A program made the translations under genes and the position numbers. A stretch of DNA of 64,000 nucleotides from Ruegeria atlantica (GTDB taxonomy: Bacteria > Pseudomonadota > Alphaproteobacteria > Rhodobacterales > Rhodobacteraceae): contig NZ_WQCF01000007.1 of the NCBI RefSeq assembly GCF_013032455.1, positions 62,001 to 126,000 of the forward strand, in the 5' to 3' direction. Below the pieces are notes generated by a model that did not search any database, had not been told where the DNA came from, and saw only the letters and a list, made by a program, of their open reading frames with translations. This document shows positions 26,768 to 34,229 of this stretch, piece by piece. The first letter of the stretch is position 1, and each line of letters begins with the position of its first letter.

Positions 26768-27441
26768 GTCGCGTCACTCTCAGAATTGGCACGGCTGCGC
26801 CACAGGAAGTACCCGGTCATCGCGGCCCAGACCAGAGCCAGACCAAACCAGGTGATTGCATATTGCAGGTGATCGTTTGGAATACCCGCCGTATCTACCG
26901 GCAAGGGCGTTATGTTCGGGTCAGTTTGGGAACGGGCGATAAGCAGCACCGGCTCGGCCCCCAAAGCTGCGGCCAGATTGGGCACATCGCGGGCAAACCA
27001 GATGTTATCGTCGATATCAGCTTCTGGCGTGTAGCTGTCAATCTCATCAGGCCAGTGCAGATTGCCGGTCACCTCCATCGGTCCGGTCAAACGCCCGGTC
27101 GCTTTGGCTGTTGTCGGAACAAAGCCCCGGTCCACCAGGATAGTTCGATTCCCGGTGCTAAACGACTGGACAATCCGATACCCCGCCCCGACCTGTTTGA
27201 CCGAGACCAGAACGTGAATTTCTCCCGGCTCCATCTCACCCGAGATTGTGACGGGAAGGTATTTATGCGCGCCTTCGGAAACCTGAGGCGGCAAGGTGAC
27301 GGGTTCGGCTGAGATACGGGCGTCGATCTCGGCCAACACGTCTTGCTTCCACCCCAACCGCTGCACCTGCCAAATGCCTAACGACAGCAGCACGCTCAAA
27401 CCGGCGAGACCGAAAATCAGCAGGAATAGAATGCGGCGCAT
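26764..27441 (-). CDS. surf1: SURF1 family cytochrome oxidase biogenesis protein
   Basis: A 225-residue protein with a transmembrane segment near each end (residues 4-24 and about 195-215) and a periplasmic middle part, the SURF1 layout. Signatures are LGIWQVQRLGWK at the N-terminus and ILVDRGFVP in the middle. SURF1 helps insert heme a into subunit I of aa3 oxidase. The ATG at 27441 (MRRILFLL) is chosen over an in-frame start at 27528 lying among terminator hairpins. It leads surf1-thrC-M16-rimJ, directly after the ctaC-E block. Confidence 0.92.
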   Translation of the reverse strand: MRRILFLLIFGLAGLSVLLSLGIWQVQRLGWKQDVLAEIDARISAEPVTLPPQVSEGAHKYLPVTISGEMEPGEIHVLVSVKQVGAGYRIVQSFSTGNRTILVDRGFVPTTAKATGRLTGPMEVTGNLHWPDEIDSYTPEADIDDNIWFARDVPNLAAALGAEPVLLIARSQTDPNITPLPVDTAGIPNDHLQYAITWFGLALVWAAMTGYFLWRSRANSESDAT

Positions 27442-27519
27442 GTCAGGGTCGAACCTCGTTGCGGGAACCGGCGTCTTGTTAAGGGGCGTGTGGGCCGAAT
27501 TGCAACCACACAATTGTAT

Positions 27520-27574
27520 GGGGCGCAATCTTGCGCCCCGAATAGAGAAAAAGCCGCCCCCAAGGGCGGCTTTT
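27520..27574. terminator. Two adjacent hairpins ending the ctaC-ctaE unit
   Basis: The stem 27549-27574 (AAAAGCCGCCC with GGGCGGCTTTT, four-base loop) is a symmetrical intrinsic terminator 24 bases past the ctaE stop. A second stem at 27520-27539 (GGGGCGCA with TGCGCCCC) follows. Together they should separate the oxidase genes from surf1-thrC, so surf1 needs its own promoter in the remaining 78 bases or depends on readthrough. Confidence 0.8.
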
Positions 27575-27597
27575 GCAATTGAATCACCTGAACGATG

Positions 27598-28413
27598 TTA
27601 CATCAGCGGTGCCTGACCCCAGATGTAGACTGCGAAGAACAGGAACAGCCACACAACGTCAACGAAGTGCCAGTACCAAGCAGCAGCCTCGAACCCGACG
27701 TGTTTCTCTGGTGTAAAATCACCGCGCAACGCTCGGATCAGACAGACGGTCAGGAAGATCGTTCCGATAATCACATGCGCGCCGTGGAAGCCGGTTGCCA
27801 TGAAGAAGTTCGAATAGAACTGATCGCCACCGAATTTCCAACCCTCATGGGCCAACAGTTCGTAGTACTCAAAGCCCTGCAACGCGGTGAACGCAATGCC
27901 CAGAACGATGCCAATCGCCAGCCCCTGGATCAGCGCTTTGCGGTCATTGTCGTGAACCAGCGCGTGGTGGGCCCAAGTGATCGCACAGCCAGACAGCAGC
28001 AGAACCAGCGTGTTGATCAGCGGCAGGTGGAACGGGTCAACCGCGTGAATATCCGGTTGGATGTACTCGGTGCCAGCATAGTCGTACATCGGGTACATGC
28101 GATGCTTGAAGAACGACCAGAACCAGGCAAAGAAGAACATCACCTCGGACATCACGAACAGGATGAAACCATAACGCAGGCCGATGCGAACAACTGGCGT
28201 GTGATCGCCCGCGCGGCTTTCCGCCACCACTTCGGACCACCAGGCGAACATGGTGTACAAAACGGCCACCAGACCAGCCCAGAACATGAACGGCGTGATA
28301 CCGTGCATCCATAGGACGGCTCCGAACAGCATCACAAAGCCACCGATCGCACCGATCAGCGGCCAGATCGACGGGGCCAGAATGTGATAATCATGGTTTT
28401 TTGCGTGTGCCAT
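27598..28413 (-). CDS. ctaE: Cytochrome c oxidase subunit III
   Basis: The 271-residue inner-membrane subunit of aa3-type cytochrome c oxidase, with seven hydrophobic segments and the family's [12 protein letters not shown] start. [15 protein letters not shown] and [14 protein letters not shown] are characteristic, the latter near the glutamate-rich oxygen-channel region. It follows ctaG by 22 bases and ends the ctaC-B-x-G-E unit. Subunit I (ctaD) is not in the window, as is usual in this family of bacteria. Confidence 0.96.
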   Translation of the reverse strand: MAHAKNHDYHILAPSIWPLIGAIGGFVMLFGAVLWMHGITPFMFWAGLVAVLYTMFAWWSEVVAESRAGDHTPVVRIGLRYGFILFVMSEVMFFFAWFWSFFKHRMYPMYDYAGTEYIQPDIHAVDPFHLPLINTLVLLLSGCAITWAHHALVHDNDRKALIQGLAIGIVLGIAFTALQGFEYYELLAHEGWKFGGDQFYSNFFMATGFHGAHVIIGTIFLTVCLIRALRGDFTPEKHVGFEAAAWYWHFVDVVWLFLFFAVYIWGQAPLM

Positions 28414-28435
28414 CAGCGTCCCTCACCTACAGGCG

Positions 28436-29011
28436 TTAGTTCGTGTTTGTATCTGCCTGCGTTTCAAGGGCGGCATAGCCCTCGGGCAGGTCAATTTCGT
28501 AGAATGTATACGACAGAGTAATCGTATGAACATACTTTGCTTCCAGATCGTCGACCATTTCCGGGTCGACAAAGAAAGTTACCGGCATCTGAACCCGTTC
28601 GCCGGGTTGCAACACCTGTTCTTCAAAGCAGAAACAGGCGATTTTCTGGAAATATCCGCCAGCCGAATAAGGCGCGACGTTGTAAGATGCCTGCCCCGCA
28701 ATTGGTCGGTCGGTCGGGTTGTAAGCTTCATAGAAAGCCAACCCGGTCTCACCAATACGAACCTCCATCTCGCGCTCGACCGGCTTGAATTCCCAAGCCA
28801 TGTCCTTGGCCTTTGACGCGTCAAAGCGGACTGTCACCTTTTGGTCAAGGATGTCCTCGGGTGCTACTTCGGCCACGCCCGTGGTACCGCCAAAACCAGT
28901 GACCCGGCAGAACCAGTCGTAGAACGGCACCGCCGCCCATGCCAAGCTGCCCATTAAGACAACCACGCCAACCGTCTGTGCCACTGTTTTCTGCGGACCG
29001 GACAATGCCAT
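28436..29011 (-). CDS. ctaG: Cytochrome c oxidase assembly protein CtaG (Cox11)
   Basis: A 191-residue copper chaperone that delivers copper to the CuB site of oxidase subunit I. One membrane anchor is at about residues 11-31, and the copper-binding Cys pair reads ACFCFEEQ in the periplasmic domain. FYDWFCRVTGFGGT just after the anchor is another family mark. Its ATG overlaps the stop of the small upstream gene (TGATG). Length and motifs are normal. Confidence 0.96.
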   Translation of the reverse strand: MALSGPQKTVAQTVGVVVLMGSLAWAAVPFYDWFCRVTGFGGTTGVAEVAPEDILDQKVTVRFDASKAKDMAWEFKPVEREMEVRIGETGLAFYEAYNPTDRPIAGQASYNVAPYSAGGYFQKIACFCFEEQVLQPGERVQMPVTFFVDPEMVDDLEAKYVHTITLSYTFYEIDLPEGYAALETQADTNTN

Positions 29012-29172
29012 CAGTTCTGCACCTCCTGCGTCGGCAGACCCAGGCTAGTACCCGAAACCTTGACGATGGTCAGACCAAAGATGATGACGATGAAGGCTGC
29101 CAGCGTCAGGCCAACCCCCAGGTTGCGGCTGAACCGGCGTTGATGCAATTCATGGCTTTTGCGCAGGCTCAT
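29011..29172 (-). CDS. Small single-span membrane protein of the cta operon
   Basis: This 53-residue gene is easily missed because of its length. It starts inside the ctaB stop (ATGA overlap) and its stop overlaps the ctaG start (TGATG), so it is locked in translation between the two. The product begins MSLRKSHELHQRRFSRN, a positively charged N-terminus, followed by one membrane helix (VGLTLAAFIVIIFGLTIVKV) and a short outside tail. Such a gene is regularly found at this place in Rhodobacteraceae. It may be a small accessory or assembly factor for the oxidase; that is inference from position. Confidence 0.88.
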   Translation of the reverse strand: MSLRKSHELHQRRFSRNLGVGLTLAAFIVIIFGLTIVKVSGTSLGLPTQEVQN

Positions 29173-30125
29173 GACCAACCTCCCAGCCCATAGGGTTTCA
29201 GCAGCGCCTCGGCCAAAATCGCGCCGAAGTGCAGGAACAGGTAGAGCAACGAGAGCTTGAAGAAAGAGCGCTCGACCTTGAAATTATCCGCTTCCGAGTC
29301 GTCCTCGGTCCGGCGTGAAATCTGCCAAGCGCCACGCAGGAACAGAGCGTTCATCACCACGGCAACTGTCAGATAGATCGGTCCACCAATACCCGAAAAC
29401 GCAGTGCCAACTGCCAGCAGTGCCAGCAATCCGGTATAAAACAGTATATGCCAGCGGGTCGCGCGACGACCGTGAGTCACTGTCAGCATTGGCACACCCG
29501 CATCGTCGTAGTCCGAGCGCATGAACAGCGCCAGCGCCCAGAAATGCGGCGGGGTCCACATAAAGGTCAGGGCGAACATCAGCCACGGCTCAAGCGTCAT
29601 CGAGCCTGTGGCAGCCACCCAACCGATCACCGGCGGGAAAGCTCCTGCCGCACCGCCAATCACGATGTTCTGCGGTGTCGAACGCTTCAGCCACATCGTG
29701 TAAACAACAACATAGAAAAAGATGGTGAATCCCAGGAAGGCCCCTGCGAACCAGTTGGTCGCCAGCCCCAGCATGATCACCGACAGGCCGGACAGGGCCA
29801 GGCCGATGGCCATAGCCTCGCCCTCTTCGACCTTACCGGACGGAATCGGACGCCCCTTGGTGCGTTTCATCACCTTGTCGATATCAGCGTCCCACCACAT
29901 GTTCAGAGCACCCGACGCTCCGCCACCGATGGCAATGAACAGAATGGCGCAAAAGCCGACAAAGGGATGAACGGGGACCGGCGCGGCCAGCAGACCGACC
30001 AGAGCGGTAAAAACGACCAGCGACATCACCCGCGGCTTCAGCAGGGCGAAGTAGTCGCCAAAGCTGGCCTCGTCCGCGCGGGTCTGCGCGGTTACGGTGC
30101 TGGCATTGAAGCTTGCGTCGCTCAT
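29169..30125 (-). CDS. ctaB: Protoheme IX farnesyltransferase (heme o synthase)
   Basis: A 318-residue UbiA-type prenyltransferase that adds the farnesyl tail to heme b for heme o and a. It has about nine membrane segments. The prenyl-diphosphate site reads NMWWDADIDKVMKRTKGRP near residue 92, and the second Asp-rich loop RSDYDDAGVPML near 205. It is the second gene of the cta unit after ctaC and overlaps the small downstream gene by four bases. Confidence 0.96.
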   Translation of the reverse strand: MSDASFNASTVTAQTRADEASFGDYFALLKPRVMSLVVFTALVGLLAAPVPVHPFVGFCAILFIAIGGGASGALNMWWDADIDKVMKRTKGRPIPSGKVEEGEAMAIGLALSGLSVIMLGLATNWFAGAFLGFTIFFYVVVYTMWLKRSTPQNIVIGGAAGAFPPVIGWVAATGSMTLEPWLMFALTFMWTPPHFWALALFMRSDYDDAGVPMLTVTHGRRATRWHILFYTGLLALLAVGTAFSGIGGPIYLTVAVVMNALFLRGAWQISRRTEDDSEADNFKVERSFFKLSLLYLFLHFGAILAEALLKPYGLGGWS

Positions 30126-30147
30126 TTCGGGTCCTTCTGGGGCGAAA

Positions 30148-30168
30148 GCTGCGCGTTTATCGCGCAGC
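30148..30168. terminator. Hairpin between ctaC and ctaB
   Basis: An eight-base-pair stem (GCTGCGCG with CGCGCAGC) and a five-base loop, followed on the minus strand only by TTTCGCC. It lies 33 bases after the ctaC stop. It may lower transcription into ctaB or protect the ctaC message end; the weak T-run argues against a full terminator. Confidence 0.45.
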
Positions 30169-30201
30169 CTGCATCATGTTTCCGATCGGCCAAAGCCCAG
30201 A

Positions 30202-31113
30202 TCAGTTCGAGGCAACCTGATAGGAAGCGGGCAGACCTGCGTATTCGTCGATCGCGCCCTTCAGCCATTCATCATATGCCTCCTCGCTGACCACTTTGAC
30301 GGTGATCGGCATGTAAGCATGGTCCTTACCGCACAGTTCCGAACACTGACCAAAGTAGATGCCTTCCTTGTCGGCCTGGAACCACAGCTCGGCCAGACGT
30401 CCAGGTACACCATCCTGCTTCACGCCAAAGGACGGAATGGTCCACGAGTGGATCACGTCCGAAGCGGTGACCTGCATGACGATAACCTTGCCGACGGGCA
30501 CGACAACGGCAGTGTCGGTCGCCAGCAGCCACTCGTCTTCGCCGTAACCGGCATCGACCAGCTTGGCGCGCATCGCGTCATCCAGAACGAACGGCGTTAC
30601 GTCCGCGTCCGCTGGGCGGGCACCCTCGTCCAAGGTCGCTGGGTGACCCAGCAGGTAGCTGTCGAACGCAAAATCATGATCGACATATTCGTAGGTCCAG
30701 TACCACTGGTTGCCGACTACCTTGATGACCACGTCACCTTCGGGAATTTCCTGCTGCTTGAACAGAACCGGCAGCGAAAAGGCACCGATAAAGACCAGAA
30801 TCAGGATCGGACCCAAGGTCCATGCAATCTCAACCGGGGTGTAGTGCGAGAATCGCGCAGGGGTTGGGTTCACACGCTGGTTGTAGCGGACGATGCAGTA
30901 AACCAGCAGCGCCGCGACGAACAGGCAGATTACGGTAATGATCACCAGAATCATTCCGTCCAGCCGGTGAATCCCGTCGGCCAGGCTGGTGGCTGCGGGC
31001 TGGAATCCTATACCGCCGTCAACCGGTTTACCGATAATCTCAAGCTCCTGAGCCATAGCGGGAAGGCTGGAGAGGGCTGTTGCAAGCCCCGAAAGCATCA
31101 AAGCATTCTTCAT
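30202..31113 (-). CDS. ctaC: Cytochrome c oxidase subunit II
   Basis: A 303-residue subunit starting at the ATG at 31113 (MKNALMLSG), which has an AGGA site; the frame extends to 31206 without homology. A signal peptide ends near AMAQ (about residue 21), two membrane helices follow, then the periplasmic CuA cupredoxin domain. The copper ligands are complete: the histidine in DVIHSWTIP and the set C..E..C..H..M in [15 protein letters not shown]. It receives electrons from cytochrome c. An FNR-type box lies 144 bases upstream. Confidence 0.97.
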   Translation of the reverse strand: MKNALMLSGLATALSSLPAMAQELEIIGKPVDGGIGFQPAATSLADGIHRLDGMILVIITVICLFVAALLVYCIVRYNQRVNPTPARFSHYTPVEIAWTLGPILILVFIGAFSLPVLFKQQEIPEGDVVIKVVGNQWYWTYEYVDHDFAFDSYLLGHPATLDEGARPADADVTPFVLDDAMRAKLVDAGYGEDEWLLATDTAVVVPVGKVIVMQVTASDVIHSWTIPSFGVKQDGVPGRLAELWFQADKEGIYFGQCSELCGKDHAYMPITVKVVSEEAYDEWLKGAIDEYAGLPASYQVASN

Positions 31114-31256
31114 ATTCTGTCCTGATCGTTTGATCTTTGCGTCCCTGGCGAAAAGGTGTGAATCAGTCGCACCTCTCCCGTTGTCTTTGGCCGCGTTAAA
31201 AACCATATTCCGGCGGGTAGATAAAGCAAAATGCTTGCGTCAAACAGACGCTATTT

Positions 31257-31270
31257 TTGATCTGGATCAA
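31257..31270. promoter_or_regulatory. FNR/FnrL-type box between ctaC and tldD
   Basis: TTGATCTGGATCAA matches the TTGAT-N4-ATCAA consensus of oxygen-responsive FNR-type regulators in all ten specified positions. It lies 20 bases before the tldD start and 144 bases before ctaC. A position this close to tldD would suit repression of that gene if its promoter overlaps, and an upstream site for ctaC control. Binding by FnrL is inference; the regulator is not in the window. Confidence 0.65.
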
Positions 31271-31289
31271 ACTCGAAAGGTCCCAAGTG

Positions 31290-32711
31290 ATGCCCAACGA
31301 CCCGTTTCGCCCTTTTGAAAGCGCTCTTCCGCAGGACGAAGCGCTTGAGGTTTTGCAGTCTGCCACCGCTGGGGCCGAAGACGGAGAACTGTTCGTCGAG
31401 CGCCGAAAATCCGAGTCTCTGGTCTTTGATGATGGGCGTTTGAAGACTGCGTCCTATGACGCATCCGAGGGGTTTGGCCTGCGCGCTGTACAAGGAGAAG
31501 TCGCCGGATACTCTCATTCCACCGATGTCTCGATTCACGCTTTAAAACGGGCAGCCGAAACCGCCAGGCTAGCCGTAGGTGATGGCGGCGGCACGTTGGC
31601 CGAGGCGCCCCGCGCCACCAACACGCGGCTATATACGGACGAAGACCCGATCGAATCCGCCAGTTTCCCGGTGAAAATCGAAACTCTACGCGAGATCGAC
31701 GCCTTCGCTCGCGATTTGGACCCGCGTGTTGTGCAAGTCAGCGCATCGCTCATGGCTGCCGTGCAAGAGGTCGAGATTTTGCGCCCTGATGGCGTTCACG
31801 TACGTGATGTCCGGCCTATGACACGCCTGAACATCTCGGTCATCGCGGAACAGAACGGCCGTCGCGAAAGCGGCTCGGCCGGAGGTGGTGGCCGCGTGGG
31901 GCTGGATGGGCTGATCGACCCTGCCGACTGGCAGGACAAAGCGCGCGAGGCGCTGCGGATTGCGCTGGTCAATCTGGACGCCATCCCTGCACCTGCTGGG
32001 GTTATGGAAGTCGCGCTCGGCCCAGGTTGGCCCGGCATCTTACTGCACGAAGCCATCGGGCACGGGCTGGAAGGTGATTTCAACCGCAAGGGCAGCTCGG
32101 CCTTTGCTGGCCTTATGGGGCAGCAGATCGCCTCGAAAGGCGTGACAGTTGTGGATGACGGCACGATTGCCGACCGTCGCGGTTCGATCACCGTGGATGA
32201 TGAAGGCACACCCAGCTCGCGGACGGTGCTAATCGAGGATGGTATCCTGACCGGATATATGCAGGATCGCCAGAATGCGCGCCTGATGGGTGTTGCCCCC
32301 ACCGGCAACGGAAGGCGGCAGAGTTATGCTCACAAACCGATGCCACGCATGACCAACACGGTGATGCTGGGCGGAGACGCCGACCCGGCTTCGCTTGTGG
32401 CGGATATTAAAGACGGTATCTGGGCCGTCGGCTTTGGCGGCGGACAGGTGGACATCACCAACGGCAAGTTCGTGTTTTCATGCACCGAGGCCTACCGCGT
32501 CGAAAACGGCAAGATCGGCGCTCCGGTCAAAGGGGCGACTCTGATCGGGGATGGGCCATCCGCGCTGAACCGTATTCGCGGCTTGGGCAATGACATGGCG
32601 CTTGATCCGGGCATGGGGACGTGCGGCAAAGATGGCCAGTGGGTGCCCGTGGGCGTAGGTCAGCCGACAGTTCTGATGGATGGTCTGACCGTTGGCGGAT
32701 CAGCGGCCTGA
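31290..32711 (+). CDS. tldD: Metalloprotease TldD
   Basis: A 473-residue protein of the TldD/PmbA family. TldD-TldE complexes cut unfolded peptides and mature microcins; the metal site is the HExxxH in LLHEAIGHGLEGD near residue 255, with a C-terminal cysteine in GTCGKDGQW. That HExxxH marks it as the catalytic TldD subunit. The ATG at 31290 (MPNDPFRPFE) is preferred over the frame start at 31257, which lies in the FNR box. Its usual partner PmbA/TldE is not in this window. Confidence 0.94.
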   Translation: MPNDPFRPFESALPQDEALEVLQSATAGAEDGELFVERRKSESLVFDDGRLKTASYDASEGFGLRAVQGEVAGYSHSTDVSIHALKRAAETARLAVGDGGGTLAEAPRATNTRLYTDEDPIESASFPVKIETLREIDAFARDLDPRVVQVSASLMAAVQEVEILRPDGVHVRDVRPMTRLNISVIAEQNGRRESGSAGGGGRVGLDGLIDPADWQDKAREALRIALVNLDAIPAPAGVMEVALGPGWPGILLHEAIGHGLEGDFNRKGSSAFAGLMGQQIASKGVTVVDDGTIADRRGSITVDDEGTPSSRTVLIEDGILTGYMQDRQNARLMGVAPTGNGRRQSYAHKPMPRMTNTVMLGGDADPASLVADIKDGIWAVGFGGGQVDITNGKFVFSCTEAYRVENGKIGAPVKGATLIGDGPSALNRIRGLGNDMALDPGMGTCGKDGQWVPVGVGQPTVLMDGLTVGGSAA

Positions 32712-32771
32712 CGCAGAATCATTGATGGGTAAGGTTAACCCCCTTCCTTGATGAATAGCATTTGTCAGTAG

Positions 32772-32796
32772 CCCCTCAAGGTTGTCCCCTGAGGGG
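32772..32796. terminator. Hairpin after tldD
   Basis: A seven-base-pair stem (CCCCTCA with TGAGGGG) with an 11-base loop, 60 bases after the tldD stop, followed by TTGGGTATATTTTATT. The T-run is not immediate, so it is a probable but imperfect terminator. Confidence 0.5.
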
Positions 32797-32940
32797 TTGG
32801 GTATATTTTATTGATTTAAATCTAGCAGTTACGAAAGCCCTAGGGCGAGTTCAGGAAAATTATCCGAATAATTTGAATGGATTCACAAGCTGTTAACTCC
32901 TGCAGCCGTAAACCAGTTAGGCAATCAGGCGGAGCATCGG

Positions 32941-34068
32941 ATGACCGAAGAGCAGCTTTCTTCCAATCACCCCACACTCCCACCCACCACGGAAGAGGAC
33001 CGGTTTTCCTGGCTTCGTCTGTTGCGTTCGCGCAAGGTCGGTCCGGCCACGTTTCGCCGACTGCTGCGGGAACATGGCTCGGCGCAGAACGCGTTGGCCG
33101 CGCTGCCTGAAATGGCACGCGCTGCCGGAATTGAAGGGTATGAAATTTGCCCGCCCGGCGTGATTGAAGCGGAACTCAAGGCCGCAAAAGCTGCGAATGC
33201 GCGGCTTTTGTGTCTTGGGTCCGCTGATTTTCCTGACGCTTTGAATGACCTATCTGACGCCCCGCCATTGCTGTGGGCCATCGGTGACATCTCGGTTCTG
33301 CGCAAACCCAGCATTGCCATGGTCGGGGCGCGCAATTGCTCATCATTGGGGGCACGCATGGCACGTGGGCTGACCGCCGATTTGGGCAAACAAGGGTATG
33401 TCGTTGTGTCCGGCCTTGCCCGCGGCATCGACACATCGGCGCATATGGCTGCGCTGGGTACCGGCACAGTGGCCGTCATGGCCGGAGGCGTTGACGTTAT
33501 CTACCCGGCCGAGAACACTGATCTGGCGTGCGACATCATAAAATCGGGCCTGCGCCTTTCGGAACAGCCCATGGGAGTGACCCCGCAGGCGCGTCACTTT
33601 CCGCGCCGCAACCGGATCATCTCGGGCCTCGCGCAGGCAGTGGTGGTGGTGGAAGCCGCTGCCAAATCCGGCAGCCTGATCACTGCGCGCGATGCACTGG
33701 ATCAAGGGCGTGAGGTTTTGGCCGTTCCCGGCCACCCGTTCGATGCTCGCGCGGCAGGCTGCAATCTGTTGATCCGTGACGGTGCCACTTTGGTGCGATC
33801 CGCAGAAGACGTGATCGAAGCACTGCCACAGCCGCAAGCAGATCTGTGCGAAGCCTCCTTTCCCGGCGTTGCACCAGAACCTTCACCATCTTGCGCACAC
33901 CTACATCGCGAAATTCTAGCTCGGCTTGGCCCTTCTCCAATCGCAGAAGATCAACTGATCCGCGACATTGCCGCCACGGCTGGCGAGATTGGTCCAGCAC
34001 TGGTTGATCTGGAACTGGATGGGCGCATACAACGCCAGCCTGGCGGGTTACTTTCGCTGACAGCGTGA
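32941..34068 (+). CDS. dprA: DNA processing protein DprA
   Basis: A 375-residue protein that binds incoming single-stranded DNA and loads RecA during natural transformation. The Rossmann-type core is clear: MVGARNCSSLGARMA, VSGLARGIDTSAHMAAL and EAAAKSGSLITARDALDQGREVLAVPG. A C-terminal winged-helix (about residues 300-370) completes the usual alphaproteobacterial form. A GGAG site stands before the ATG. topA follows on the same strand, a common neighbour pair, with a 161-base gap. Confidence 0.95.
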   Translation: MTEEQLSSNHPTLPPTTEEDRFSWLRLLRSRKVGPATFRRLLREHGSAQNALAALPEMARAAGIEGYEICPPGVIEAELKAAKAANARLLCLGSADFPDALNDLSDAPPLLWAIGDISVLRKPSIAMVGARNCSSLGARMARGLTADLGKQGYVVVSGLARGIDTSAHMAALGTGTVAVMAGGVDVIYPAENTDLACDIIKSGLRLSEQPMGVTPQARHFPRRNRIISGLAQAVVVVEAAAKSGSLITARDALDQGREVLAVPGHPFDARAAGCNLLIRDGATLVRSAEDVIEALPQPQADLCEASFPGVAPEPSPSCAHLHREILARLGPSPIAEDQLIRDIAATAGEIGPALVDLELDGRIQRQPGGLLSLTA

Positions 34069-34229
34069 CAAAGATTTCGCGGCACGCGCATAAAATTTCT
34101 TCGCCTACTGCACTGAATTCACCGCCAAATTCGCGTTTTTAAAGGAACGCATTGACAATTCGCTCTTGCCCTACACATTTTGCACAATCATAGAAGGCGC
34201 CCAATTTGTCGAGCGAGGTTTTTCCCTAA

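Noticed and set aside
25391-26872. Long open frame of 493 codons on the plus strand opposite thrC
   Set aside because: It is the antisense shadow of thrC and part of surf1; its translation is low in any recognisable pattern and thrC is certain.
29448-30290. 280-codon plus-strand frame opposite ctaB
   Set aside because: Antisense shadow of a conserved membrane-protein gene, as frequently seen in GC-rich DNA.
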